In this document: piece by piece, positions 36,400 through 46,204 of the stretch | How positions within the stretch are numbered: position 1 is the stretch's first letter | How the letters are laid out: every line of letters starts with the position of its first letter | Assembly (NCBI GenBank): GCA_001970955.1 | Contig: MPUH01000062.1 | Location: forward strand, 62,001 to 126,000 | Direction of reading: 5' to 3' | From: Stentor coeruleus | Taxonomy: Eukaryota > Ciliophora > Heterotrichea > Heterotrichida > Stentoridae | DNA: 64,000 nucleotides | Program-made: the position numbers and the translations under genes | The notes under the pieces: model-generated | The model's database searches: none | Told to the model about the DNA's origin: nothing | Seen by the model: the letters and a program-made list of their open reading frames with translations, nothing else

Positions 36400-38232
36400 C
36401 TAAAGACCATCTTGATACTTACATTCTGTTATAAATGGATGTTTTAAAGCTTCAGATACTGTTGGTCTTCGGTCTTTGTCAGGATCGAGTAAACATTTGA
36501 GGAAATCGATAAATATCATATCGTTACAATGAAGTCGGTTTTTTATAGAAGAACGTTTTGGGATCATAAGAAGGATTTTCTTTTTGCTTTTACGTGCGAG
36601 TTTTATAAGCTCAACCATTTCTTCTGATAAGTGTCTGTTATCAAGAGCTTTTTCATCTTCAACTTCTTGGTAAATTAGCTTTTCTTTTGTAAAGAACCTT
36701 GATACATGTCTCCCAGTGCGATGGATTTCTTCTGGGAGTGGCCCACAAATACTAACTACCCTTGCAAGTAGTTCTTGTATACAAGTGTTTTGAAAAAGAA
36801 CATTACCTGTGAAAAGTTCAAATAAAATACACCCAAGAGACCAAATATCTATTCTATAATCGTATTGACATCCAAGGATAACCTCTGGAGCCCTATAACT
36901 TCTACTTTGAACATAAGACCCAAGATGGTCATGAATAAAACATGCGCTACCTAAATCAATAATTTTAACTTCACATCTTGAATATGACTTAATCAATATA
37001 TTTTCTGGTTTCAAATCACAGTGTATTAGCTTTAGACTATGAATATGTTGTAATCCTTTAAGTACCTGATATGCAATTTTTTGAATTCTTCCTATCGTAA
37101 AATACAATTTATCATCATGTTCACGATTATATTTAAGAAACTCATACAAGTTATCCCTAAGTAATTCTGTAACAATAATCAAGTGTTCTTTATGATAAAA
37201 ACAATCTATATATTTTACAATATTCTTATCATCCATATTCCCATTAGCATTCACATATTTGAGTATTTTAATCTCATCAATACTTTGATCCATATAATCT
37301 TTATTATTCTCAATAATCTTCAAACATACCATTTCTTTTGTTATAAGGTCTAAACATTGTATCGCTTTACTAAAAGCTGCAGATCCAAGATACTCAATAA
37401 CTTGATACCTACCAGCAATGATACTATTAATGACAATTTGAAAATCTTTTGTTTCTTCAAAGCCAGTTTTTTCTCTATCATATAAAACTTTTAGGTTATA
37501 ACAGTCATATATGATATTTTCAAATTCTACAGGATAATAATCATCATTAGCATTAGGGAATTTGACAGTATCAGGAAGGAGTCTTTCATTTTTCTTATCA
37601 TCTAATATTGATTCATCACGAGTAAACCCTAGTCTACTATCTGGAGGGCGAGGTTTACTCATAGCTCTATCAGGAAATCCATTTTTATCAGCAATTTCTT
37701 TACTTACTTGAGCAAGTTCTTCATGCTTACATTCGACAATATTAAATCCTGGGTCATCATCATTTTCATATTCATCTGGGATATCATCTTCAATTGCAAT
37801 AAGTCCAAAAGATGTGTTTGAATGCTGGATAATTGATGAAAAGTCCTGTTTGGGATCGATTTGTGAAGCAGAAAACAGTTCATCATCTTCAACTTGTGTT
37901 AAATCACTAGTCACAGGATTTGCGGGGGCGGGTTGTGGAGCAGCAGGGGGTGGCTGCTCGGGTATTTTAGGTTTCTGCAATGTTCTAGGAACCCTAGTGA
38001 TCTTTGGAGCTTTAGGTAATGGCTTCTTAGCAAGTTTTTTAAGAAGATTTTGCATAACTTTCTGCTCTGGGGCAGGAAGTGGATGTTTACAATACTCAGA
38101 AATCGCAGAATTCAACCACGCTTCCTGGCTACTAGGTTTTTTAGGGTTTTTCCTTTCGTATTGTATAGCTTTGACTATCGCATCCAAACGCTGCTCCTTT
38201 AAAAACTCAATAACAGTGTCAATAAGTTCCAT
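36400..38232 (-). CDS. DYRK-family protein kinase, plant-type (DYRKP-like)
   Basis: This 610-residue protein has a LisH-like helical N terminus (about 1-30), a Pro-rich disordered region (70-110), an acidic linker, then the kinase domain (about 276-603). The glycine loop reads YLGSAAFSKA, the catalytic Lys is about K305, and H404-C-D is the DYRK form of HRD. D426-L-G replaces DFG. The activation loop is SYVQSRSYRAPE with Tyr440 as the probable autophosphorylated tyrosine; the first Tyr of the YxY pair is not kept. The SAAFSKA loop and the VQSRSYRAPEVILG segment match the plant DYRKP subfamily rather than animal DYRK2/4. DYRK kinases self-phosphorylate on tyrosine during folding and then act on Ser/Thr. 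One exon. Confidence 0.9.
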   Translation of the reverse strand: MELIDTVIEFLKEQRLDAIVKAIQYERKNPKKPSSQEAWLNSAISEYCKHPLPAPEQKVMQNLLKKLAKKPLPKAPKITRVPRTLQKPKIPEQPPPAAPQPAPANPVTSDLTQVEDDELFSASQIDPKQDFSSIIQHSNTSFGLIAIEDDIPDEYENDDDPGFNIVECKHEELAQVSKEIADKNGFPDRAMSKPRPPDSRLGFTRDESILDDKKNERLLPDTVKFPNANDDYYPVEFENIIYDCYNLKVLYDREKTGFEETKDFQIVINSIIAGRYQVIEYLGSAAFSKAIQCLDLITKEMVCLKIIENNKDYMDQSIDEIKILKYVNANGNMDDKNIVKYIDCFYHKEHLIIVTELLRDNLYEFLKYNREHDDKLYFTIGRIQKIAYQVLKGLQHIHSLKLIHCDLKPENILIKSYSRCEVKIIDLGSACFIHDHLGSYVQSRSYRAPEVILGCQYDYRIDIWSLGCILFELFTGNVLFQNTCIQELLARVVSICGPLPEEIHRTGRHVSRFFTKEKLIYQEVEDEKALDNRHLSEEMVELIKLARKSKKKILLMIPKRSSIKNRLHCNDMIFIDFLKCLLDPDKDRRPTVSEALKHPFITECKYQDGL

Positions 38233-38784
38233 TTAATTGTAAGCTATTATAGTATATTGGCTTTTTGAACCTTAAATCTTTTCATATGGAGGAATATAAA
38301 TAAATGCAGTCATAATATGAGAAACGGACTTATTCGTAATAGGAAAAACCCAGACATTTTTGATTGCCTCTTGTAAGCTCTTTAAACCATTATTTTGATT
38401 ATATTAACTCCAGACACCAATACTGGAAAATACAGTTTTTGCACGATAACATTAAATAAACTCGTGTCATAAGAATACCTAACTTATATATGACTATAAA
38501 TATATTTACTATAATTATTTACCTCAAGAATAATACTAGAAGAAGGTTAGTGAAGTTAGTACTTTCTTCATAGTTGTCATACTTGTTGATTTCTTCATAT
38601 TTACATGAAAATAATCATAATTCAAATCAATAATAAAAACAACTAATTCAATAAAAATTAACTTTTCACCTCAGATTTTTATCCTCACCACAAATTCATC
38701 ATACTTCATCTCACTAAACCTAAATAAAATTCTTAACAAAAATATAAACACACCAAAACTCAATATCTAAATCTTTAATTTTCA
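38233..38784. other. Intergenic region, nothing recognised
   Basis: 552 bases between two minus-strand genes, containing the DYRK promoter. AT-rich, with no open frame or repeat of note. Confidence 0.4.
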
Positions 38785-39777
38785 TTATATTTGCTTCTGA
38801 TAATACGCAAGTTCCTTAGTTAATTCTTTCATCAAATCCTTATCCACTTTCGGTTGAGCTTTAAGTTGTTCGATTTGATTACTAAGCGCTTTAACTAAAA
38901 TATCTTTAATTTCAAGCAATGGTTTACTAAAAAGGTTATCAAATGATGGACAAGTATTCTGTGGTCTAAGATCCTTAATAAACCCAACATGATTTATAAA
39001 AATACCAGCATATCCTGGTACAAGCATAACCTTTTCAAATCCATCATCGTTAAAAGTAGGCTCAACACTCCAATTTTCTTTAGATACAAGGCGTAATTTA
39101 GCATCTCTAAGGGCATCTATATAATTATATTCTTGTGGAGGCCAATCATCAAGCGCATACCACCACCTTTGTAGTATTTTTGTGACCATTTCTGCTTTTT
39201 TCCGCTCTTTTTCATTAAACTCACTGTACTGAACATATTTTTTTTGATCTTTTGACTTAGATTTATCTTTTTTCCTCTTTTCAGGTTCATCTTCACGTGT
39301 TTTGATTTTTTTCTTCTTCTTTTTCTCAGAGCTTTTCTCTACTTTTTTGCTTTTGTGATCTGGAATCAATCCTTGTTTCCTTTTAACTTCTAGTGCTTTT
39401 TTTCATACTAAAATTTCTTGTTTTTCCTTTTCTTCGTGCTGGCTTGAAAAATCTTCACTTTCTATGAAATTTTCAGAGTCACTTGACTTAGCTGATTCCT
39501 CTGATGGGGTTTCTTTAACTTTTTTTCTTTTTTTTATGTAATGTTCTTCATCAGTTGAATGAGCTGACTCTTCTGAGCTTACAGGAGGCCCATATCGATC
39601 ATATTCAATCTTATCTGATATGAAATCTTCCAATGAATCATCATCTAGATCATGATGTTTTTCAGGAATTTTTTCTGTTAGTGATATGCTTTTTTTTTTA
39701 GGAATCAAGTCACTTGAAATTATGGGAATGACTTCGGACTTTAACTTTTTCAGCCTCTTTCTACGCTCACCTTCCAT
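38785..39777 (-). CDS. Conserved protein with a WWYALDDWPP domain; in-frame TGA at 39403-39405
   Basis: Two open segments, 39777-39406 and 39402-38785, lie in the same frame and are separated by a single TGA, giving about 330 codons. The first part is acidic, Ser-rich and Lys-rich; the second starts with a Lys/Glu run and ends in a compact domain (WWYALDDWPP..., DLRP, then a helical C terminus) that resembles uncharacterised proteins of other ciliates. No intron of the local kind removes the TGA: the only GT at hand with nearby AGs gives 13, 19 or 22 nt, all breaking the frame. Explanations are a homopolymer error in the adjacent A7 run, a real stop with a separate downstream gene (first ATG near 39189), or read-through. 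I favour one gene with a sequence error. Confidence 0.6.
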
Positions 39778-39967
39778 ATTTTTATAGTCACTAGCTGATA
39801 TACAAAACTAAATTCTATGTATTATTTTGCCACAAGAATTAATATACAAGTTTATTTTATTATTAGATGATAAAATCAATTTGGTCATTTTATGATTTTT
39901 ACCACATTTCAAGTTCTTTTGTATGTTTTTAAAGCAAAAATAGTTTTAAAAAAGATTATTTATACGT

Positions 39968-40471
39968 TTAAATACGTATTTTAGCTAATACTTCATTACA
40001 AAAAGCTCTTAATCTTGTTGCATAAATTTTATCTATGCTTTTTATTCCTCCTTTTGTTACTATTTTAGTCGCTTCTTCAAGAGACTGCAAAGATATAAAA
40101 TCACTGAGTTTTTCAGTTTTATTTCCTTGTATATTTTTAAAGTCAAAGTTAGGAGAGTGTCCTGATAGTTTTGAAAGTTCAGAATTAGGATTGTTGCAAA
40201 TCTTTGGTGAAATTATTTTATTCTTAAAAGCAGATAAGTGTTGATAATTATTGTATCTTGGAGAGTTTTCTTTTTTTGGGGTTATTGATCGATCAATGTA
40301 GTCTGTATAACTTTTGTGTTTAAGGTTAAAATTGGATTTTTTTAAACAATCTGGAGTTTGTGGCTTTTGCTTAGATGATAATTTTTTTTGGCTTAGTTTT
40401 AGTTCAAGTTTCGTTCGGAATTCTTTTAGAGTTTGTCTTGAACTTGAAGATAAAACAGGGCTAGACTTCAT
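39968..40471 (-). CDS. Small basic protein, unknown
   Basis: I do not recognise this 167-residue protein. It is rich in Lys, Ser, Asn and Leu (basic), with a mostly disordered first two thirds and a helical C-terminal 50 residues (SLEEATKIVTKGGIKS region). No membrane segment or signal peptide. It is divergent to the next gene with only 45 bases between the two start codons, so the two probably share a promoter. Confidence 0.7.
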   Translation of the reverse strand: MKSSPVLSSSSRQTLKEFRTKLELKLSQKKLSSKQKPQTPDCLKKSNFNLKHKSYTDYIDRSITPKKENSPRYNNYQHLSAFKNKIISPKICNNPNSELSKLSGHSPNFDFKNIQGNKTEKLSDFISLQSLEEATKIVTKGGIKSIDKIYATRLRAFCNEVLAKIRI

Positions 40472-40516
40472 ATTTTATCTGTATTCTTAAGTTCCTATAA
40501 CAGAAATTAAATTTAA
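40472..40516. promoter_or_regulatory. Very short shared divergent promoter
   Basis: Only 45 bases separate two divergent ATGs (40471 minus, 40517 plus). Both transcripts must start here or inside the opposite gene. The sequence is AT-rich with no obvious box. Confidence 0.5.
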
Positions 40517-41923
40517 ATGCAAAAAGAAAAAATCGTTAAGAAAAGTATTTCCAGATCATCAAGCTCAGAATCCCTAAAACTCAAAGCTCCCACAAACAAA
40601 GTTCTTCCCCACAACCCTGAAAAAAAATCTTCAAGGGAGTCTTCAATAAGTAGTTCAAAATCCCCACTTAAAAAATTTGAAACTAAAGTCCCAAGGCTTG
40701 ATTTCGAAAAGGCTTTCATAAGACCAAAGCCAAGTTCAAAAGCTCTTAGAAGCAACAGTAGCGAAAAAACCTTAACATTTCCAACTGAGGAATCCCAAGA
40801 AAATCCTATTAAACCTGTATTACATGAATATACTCTATTAGATACTCTAACATCAAAATTTACTATAAAAACTATTGAATCTATGAAAAAAGAATATAAT
40901 TTATCAACAGCGAATGAAATTGTATTTCGGAACTTCCTCGCAGTGCTTTCACAAATAGATCCACTTTTTCATCAAAATAGGCTTTTACAGTTTTCTATGA
41001 GTAAAGCTAGGGATATTTTCAATGTGTATACATCAAGGCCAGGTCAAGTTTTACAGACACTTAAAATTCTATCGAAGCTTTGTGAAAATGCTAAAGTGCC
41101 TAAGCTTGTAATATCGCAATGCAAAAAAGATATTAAAAACGTTGATAAAAGCAAACTTAAAGGGTCAGCTGTAGACACTTTAGAAGCTTTGAAAATAGTT
41201 ATCAGAATCCAAAATAAACTCTATAAACCTATAAAAAAAAATAAAGCCTTCGAGTTAAAAGGTTTTAATTTTAACAAGCAAATCCTAGAAAGTTTTGCAA
41301 CAGAAGACAAAAACTGTGAGATGAGTATTATTGATATAAATACTTTTACTACTGAAGGTGAAGGAAGATCATGTTCTCCTAATATTGTCTTAGAAGAAAA
41401 CAAATCCTTACCTCTAAAGTCAATAAATTCAAACGACCAAAACAAGAGTTCAAAGAAAAAAATCTTAGAACAACTTTATTCGAAACTCAATGGGCCAAAC
41501 ATTTTTGATGATTTTGATTTAAACATCGAAAGCAAAGAAAATCCTATAAAATCCCAAGAAAGCATAGAAATTGATGTAAAAGTACCTGAGACCTCAAGTA
41601 AAAAAACTATGGGAGGTATAAAAAGCAAACCAGCAAGAAGGTCAAATTCAAACTCTACAATCCCAAGCTATATGCGCTGCTTGAATCGGCCATTAGATAT
41701 CATCCAAAACTCTCCAAAACAAAATCTTCAAAAAAGAAAGTCAGAAATAAAAACAAAACAATGGGAACAGTTGAAAAAAGTAAATATACAAGAAAAAACA
41801 CCAGTAAAAATTGTAAAAACTAAAGAAAATATATCTGAATCTAACAAAAAGCAAGGTAATGAGAGTTCAAAAGAAGCTATTAAACAAAAGAAAAGGTTTG
41901 AAATAAGCCTGACTGAAATTTAG
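40517..41923 (+). CDS. Ser/Lys-rich protein with a helical central domain, unknown
   Basis: I do not recognise this 468-residue protein. Residues 1-95 are Ser/Lys-rich and disordered. About 100-245 is a compact helical region (LLDTLTSKFTI..., VLQTLKILSKLCENAK) that looks like a folded domain, possibly ARM/HEAT-like. The rest is disordered and basic. No catalytic motif, signal peptide or membrane segment. It shares a 45-base divergent promoter with the preceding gene and converges on the JTB gene with 74 bases between stops. Confidence 0.75.
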   Translation: MQKEKIVKKSISRSSSSESLKLKAPTNKVLPHNPEKKSSRESSISSSKSPLKKFETKVPRLDFEKAFIRPKPSSKALRSNSSEKTLTFPTEESQENPIKPVLHEYTLLDTLTSKFTIKTIESMKKEYNLSTANEIVFRNFLAVLSQIDPLFHQNRLLQFSMSKARDIFNVYTSRPGQVLQTLKILSKLCENAKVPKLVISQCKKDIKNVDKSKLKGSAVDTLEALKIVIRIQNKLYKPIKKNKAFELKGFNFNKQILESFATEDKNCEMSIIDINTFTTEGEGRSCSPNIVLEENKSLPLKSINSNDQNKSSKKKILEQLYSKLNGPNIFDDFDLNIESKENPIKSQESIEIDVKVPETSSKKTMGGIKSKPARRSNSNSTIPSYMRCLNRPLDIIQNSPKQNLQKRKSEIKTKQWEQLKKVNIQEKTPVKIVKTKENISESNKKQGNESSKEAIKQKKRFEISLTEI

Positions 41924-41997
41924 ATTTATATAGTTTATTAAATATAGTTTAGTTAAGTTTTTATATTAAAAACTAAGGAAAATATTTAAAAAGTGTA

Positions 41998-42384
41998 TTA
42001 AGTATTGATAATGCTAGCTAAAGTAATTTTTTCGTCTTGTGTTTTCAAGGACTTAAGTTGCTGCCAGTTGTAATATAAAACTCCTGTTAAGGCAATAAAT
42101 AAAGCCCAGAGCTGAATGAAAAAGTTTATGCTTTTAGTTCCTTTAGGCTGACAAGAGGAGATATAAAAAATCTCTTGTGTGTTGTTAAGGTTACTAGTCA
42201 TTGTGCAGTAAATCTTTTGGATAAACCCTGTTTCATAACAGCTGTCGATTTGTCTAAGCTCAGTAAACAAGCATTCATTGCATGGTCCTTTATTGTTGCA
42301 TATAGGGTCGGAGTATATCTCAGAGTTGAAAGGAACTTGCTGGGCTAAAGCTAAAAAACCATATATCAAGAGCCCTAAAATCAT
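41998..42384 (-). CDS. JTB: JTB-family type I membrane protein
   Basis: This 128-residue protein has a signal peptide (1-15), a luminal Cys-rich domain (about 28-82), one TM segment (about 90-108) and a short cytoplasmic tail of mixed charge. The luminal pattern C-x2-C, C-x-ETGFIQKI-x-C and a later Cys before the TM matches the JTB (jumping translocation breakpoint) family, where human JTB has CSPC...CGPTGYVEKITC...C and a similar tail. Human JTB is implicated in mitochondrial and cytokinetic roles; its function here is unknown. The match is by spacing and motif, not by alignment score. Confidence 0.7.
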   Translation of the reverse strand: MILGLLIYGFLALAQQVPFNSEIYSDPICNNKGPCNECLFTELRQIDSCYETGFIQKIYCTMTSNLNNTQEIFYISSCQPKGTKSINFFIQLWALFIALTGVLYYNWQQLKSLKTQDEKITLASIINT

Positions 42385-42538
42385 TTTATTGTATATATTA
42401 TTTTTTATATATAATTACTGTTTTGATATAGATTTTTATGTAAAGAAAAGTTTTTGTGATGTAAATGAGGGTTTATATAAATTTTTGATTTAATTAAGTA
42501 TAAATAATGTTCGTGAGAAATTGTGAAGATATATAAAT

Positions 42539-43033
42539 ATGAGTGCATCGTTTAGAGAGAGATTTAAATCAAGATTTAGCATTATTGGAAAACAAGGGAT
42601 TATATTGCAGTTACATGACAAGGAAGTTAAAAGTCCAGAGCCTTCTAGAATTAATGTATCTTGCTTAGTGAATTCAGAGAAAACACTTAAAGGATCTAAG
42701 AATCTATTAAAAGTTAAGATTAATAGGAATCAGTCCTTTGATATCAATAATAAATCAAGTGGGTATATACCATATACACTTAGAGAATATAAATGTTCAA
42801 AGCCTGAAAAATACTACAAACTTGGAGGTTTGGGTTTAGTGAGTTTCGAGTCACATGATTCAAAACAAAAGAAAAAAATGTATTACAAAAGAAATGAATA
42901 TGCTAACCAGGTTAATTGCAGTAATATACTTAAACTTTCAGAGAAATTTTCTAATCCCAAGAAATATTATGATGTAAACATCAGATATAGAAAGCCAGAT
43001 ATCCATAAACGTTACGCAAGTGTATTAGATTAA
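42539..43033 (+). CDS. Small basic protein, possibly cilia-associated, unknown
   Basis: This is a 164-residue basic protein without signal peptide or TM. Its middle has a short pattern (PYTLREYK, then LGGLG, then a Lys-rich helix with YANQV) that resembles short motifs I associate with ciliary or microtubule proteins; I cannot name the family with confidence. One exon. The ATG at 42539 has an AT-rich leader. Confidence 0.65.
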   Translation: MSASFRERFKSRFSIIGKQGIILQLHDKEVKSPEPSRINVSCLVNSEKTLKGSKNLLKVKINRNQSFDINNKSSGYIPYTLREYKCSKPEKYYKLGGLGLVSFESHDSKQKKKMYYKRNEYANQVNCSNILKLSEKFSNPKKYYDVNIRYRKPDIHKRYASVLD

Positions 43034-43632
43034 TAAATATAGAAAAAAATACAATTCAACTTAATTTAGTATTTACATCATATTTTTTGTTTATCTTTTC
43101 TATAATCATCCATTCTATAATCGTCATTTGAATACTTTAAATAACAACTAAACCTAAAAATCCAAATACTATTTCTCTCTCCATATATTTATCCAATTTA
43201 CTAATCTTCAATTTGTAATAATTTATTATAGTCTTTTTATTCCAATTTACAGTTTTTTTTACATAATTATCCTATACACATTTAATAATAAAAAACAATT
43301 TTTTTTATCTAAACCTCAACCAACACCAAAAACTATCATAGCCTTTCCTCTAAATAACCTATTATCAAAACTCAAAATAAAATCTTATCCAGCATCCATT
43401 TCTTACTAAAATCCCCATAATCATTACTTTCATACTTACCCTATTCAAACACTTTTTTCCTTTAAATACTCAAAACCAGTTACCAAAAACTATCATAATC
43501 AAACCTTGCATATAATATTTTCTTCAAAAGCCAAATCAAACAAGTCTCCCACACAAATAAAAAATATTTTTGTTTATAAAAAAAAAATCATCTACATTGC
43601 CAATTAAAATTGTTCAAATTTATTGTTATATT
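43034..43632. other. Intergenic region, nothing recognised
   Basis: 599 bases upstream of the first ADP-ribosylhydrolase gene. Almost G-free on the plus strand from 43080 to 43560, a style seen upstream of several plus-strand genes here (20100-20430, 34500-34770). No reading frame. Confidence 0.4.
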
Positions 43633-44649
43633 ATGGTAGAAGAAATAAATATAGAAGCTCTTAGACTAGATTGTGCTTTAGGTTGCGTTATCGGAGCTTT
43701 TATCGGTGACGCATTAGGTTCTGCATTAGAATTCAAGTCAACAATAACTTCTGAGTTACTAACAAAAGCACTAGAAATGCCTGGAGGTATATACAACAAT
43801 GCACCAGGTCAAGTTACTGATGATTCTGAGATGGCAATGTGTTTGCTCACAGCTTTAAATGAAACAACTCCTGATTTTTCACTAGAAAATATAGCCAAAT
43901 ACTACAAATATTGGATAAATTCCCAACCTTTTGATATAGGGTCAACAATAGCTAGTGCACTTTTACCTTTAAGAGATGAAGAAGAAGATTTAGCAAATGT
44001 TGCAATTCAAGCTTCAGAATATTTTAACATCGGGTCAAAAAGTAATGGAAGTCTTATGCGAGCATCACCTTTAGCTATATTTTGTCGTAAACTTCCAATT
44101 GATGATATAATTTATATAGTATCAAAAGAAGTAAGCTTAACACATTCAAATGAAACAATTATTCAATCAGAATGCTTTTATATAATTTTTCTTAGTCATC
44201 TTATTCAAAATCCTCATGACAAACAGGGAGCGTGGAATAAAGCAATGGAATATTTAAATAATTGTAATGATGAAGTTAAGCAATGGGTTTATGATATAAA
44301 CAATTCAATACCTATGCCTGGAAATCCTATGATTGGGTTTGCGAAAATTGCATTTGATCATTCGTTTAGACAAGTTATGAAAACTGGGGTTAGTTTTGAG
44401 ACGGCGATGAGAGAAATTTTAGCTATTGGAGGGGATACTGATAGTAATGCGGCTATTGTTGGGGCTATTGTTGGTGCTTATGTTGGATATAGGGAATTAC
44501 CTGATAACTGGAAATTTAAGGTGGAGAGGTTTAATTCTTTGACTATGAAAGGGATTAGGAGGGAAGGAGAGTTTTTAAACCAGACATTGGTTAATGAAAA
44601 AGTTAGGAATTTGTTTGAAAAAGCTCCTGAAAGCATTCGGCGTAGTTAA
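43633..44649 (+). CDS. ADP-ribosylglycohydrolase family protein, copy 1
   Basis: 338 residues, with the start at ATG 43633 (the frame is open upstream but has no ATG). Family motifs: GAFIGDALGS near residue 21; the metal-binding TDDSE (62-66); and GGDTDSN near 267-273, which supplies the second magnesium-binding aspartates. This is the layout of the DraG/ARH hydrolases that remove ADP-ribose from proteins or small molecules. The two metal sites look complete, so the enzyme should be active; substrate unknown. A paralogue follows 215 bases downstream on the same strand. Confidence 0.92.
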   Translation: MVEEINIEALRLDCALGCVIGAFIGDALGSALEFKSTITSELLTKALEMPGGIYNNAPGQVTDDSEMAMCLLTALNETTPDFSLENIAKYYKYWINSQPFDIGSTIASALLPLRDEEEDLANVAIQASEYFNIGSKSNGSLMRASPLAIFCRKLPIDDIIYIVSKEVSLTHSNETIIQSECFYIIFLSHLIQNPHDKQGAWNKAMEYLNNCNDEVKQWVYDINNSIPMPGNPMIGFAKIAFDHSFRQVMKTGVSFETAMREILAIGGDTDSNAAIVGAIVGAYVGYRELPDNWKFKVERFNSLTMKGIRREGEFLNQTLVNEKVRNLFEKAPESIRRS

Positions 44650-44864
44650 GTATGACTTTATTTAGAATGCTTTTAAGGTTATTAGGAATTTTTTTAATAA
44701 AAATTCAAGAATTTTAGGTTTTTTTGATAAGAGGCTGGAGTGAAGTTTGAGTGAATATTTTTTGTTTGTGGGTTTATAGGTTTTGGTTTAGCGGAGGAGT
44801 TTTTTTATAAAAATGTGTTGAATTTACAAATATTATAATGTAGAACAATCTGATCAATACTAAT

Positions 44865-45914
44865 ATGGTAAGTATTGCTGAAGATGCAGAAAAGCTTATG
44901 GAACAGAAAAGGTCAGAGGAAGAGGAAAATAAGAGACTTGATTGCGCTTTAGGATGCGTTTTCGGAGCTTTTATTGGCGATAGTTTGGGTTCAAAACTTG
45001 AATTTAATAACCGTGTGACAAAAGAAATGCTGAATGAAGCTTTACGAATGAACGGGGGAATTTTTGGAAATGGTCCAGGACAAGTGACTGACGATTCTGA
45101 GATGGCTATGTGCATACTCACAGCATTGTCAGAAACTGCTCCTAGATTTAATGAAGATTTGATTGGAAAATATTATAAAGACTGGATTAATTCTAGGCCA
45201 TTTGACATTGGAACAACTACAGCTTCAGCTCTAAGACCATTAAGGCATGTGACAAGTAACTTTTGGAGTTGTGCATCTGAAGCAGCTCGAATACACAATG
45301 GAAATTCTCAAAGCAATGGGAGCTTTATGCGATCCTCACCTTTAGCTGTATTTTGTCGTAAACTTTCATTTGCTGAATTAAAAGAAGTTGTTATTAAAGA
45401 CGTATGCATGACTCATTCAAATAAAGTTATACAAGAAACTGAATGTTTATATATTCGTTTTATCTCATATCTCATTCAAAACCCTCAAAACAAAGAAGGT
45501 GCTAGGGAAGATTTATTCAGTAACTTAAACGAATGTAATGGAGAAACTGTTAAGTGGGTTCAAGATGCTTTTGGTAATAATCGAATGGAGGCGACTCATA
45601 GAATGGGCTGGGTAAAAATTGCTTTTGATCATGCTTTTAAACAGATTCAAAAGGAAAATATAAATTTCGATACAGCTATGAATGAAGTATTAATTCTTGG
45701 AGGAGATACTGATACTAATGCTGCTATTGTTGGAGCAATGGTTGGAGCTTATGTTGGATATAATCAATTAAATGAAAGCTGGAGAGAAAAGGTAGAAGGG
45801 TTTAATTCTATGACTATGCCTGGAATTCCAAGAGAGGGTGATTTTCTTAATCAAACAAAGGTAAAAGAAAAAGTTATACACGTTTTTAGGAATTCACCTT
45901 CTAGATTAAATTAG
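44865..45914 (+). CDS. ADP-ribosylglycohydrolase family protein, copy 2
   Basis: 349 residues, a tandem paralogue of the preceding gene with the same length, motif order and C terminus. Metal motifs are intact: TDDSE (75-79) and GGDTDTN near the C-terminal quarter. The N terminus has an extra Glu/Lys-rich stretch. Differences are spread over the protein, so the duplication is not recent. The 16 bases after the ATG look like an intron (gtaagtattgctgaag), but removing them would shift the frame, so this is one exon. An active enzyme of similar chemistry is likely. Confidence 0.92.
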   Translation: MVSIAEDAEKLMEQKRSEEEENKRLDCALGCVFGAFIGDSLGSKLEFNNRVTKEMLNEALRMNGGIFGNGPGQVTDDSEMAMCILTALSETAPRFNEDLIGKYYKDWINSRPFDIGTTTASALRPLRHVTSNFWSCASEAARIHNGNSQSNGSFMRSSPLAVFCRKLSFAELKEVVIKDVCMTHSNKVIQETECLYIRFISYLIQNPQNKEGAREDLFSNLNECNGETVKWVQDAFGNNRMEATHRMGWVKIAFDHAFKQIQKENINFDTAMNEVLILGGDTDTNAAIVGAMVGAYVGYNQLNESWREKVEGFNSMTMPGIPREGDFLNQTKVKEKVIHVFRNSPSRLN

Positions 45915-46204
45915 GGATTAAATTTAAAAGACTAGTAGAAATTAAGAATAGCTATGAGTTTTCATAGATGAATGAATTTTATAGGAAATTAAGGGATATT
46001 AATTGAAATTATGAGCTCAAAGACTTGCTGGCTATTGATTTTCTATTTTTAGATGGTAATCAAGTAAAAAACTCAATCCTCATATAAAAATTTAATTTAG
46101 AGCTCAAATGAAATATGAATTTAAATAAAACTTAATTAAATGATCAGGGATAAGCTTTGAATTACAATTAGTATACTCATAAATAATTTATGTGCTTTTT
46201 ATAA

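Noticed and set aside
44868-44883. Intron-like 16-mer just after the ATG of the second ADP-ribosylhydrolase
   Set aside because: Removing it shifts the frame out of the enzyme; left in, the frame is open to the end.
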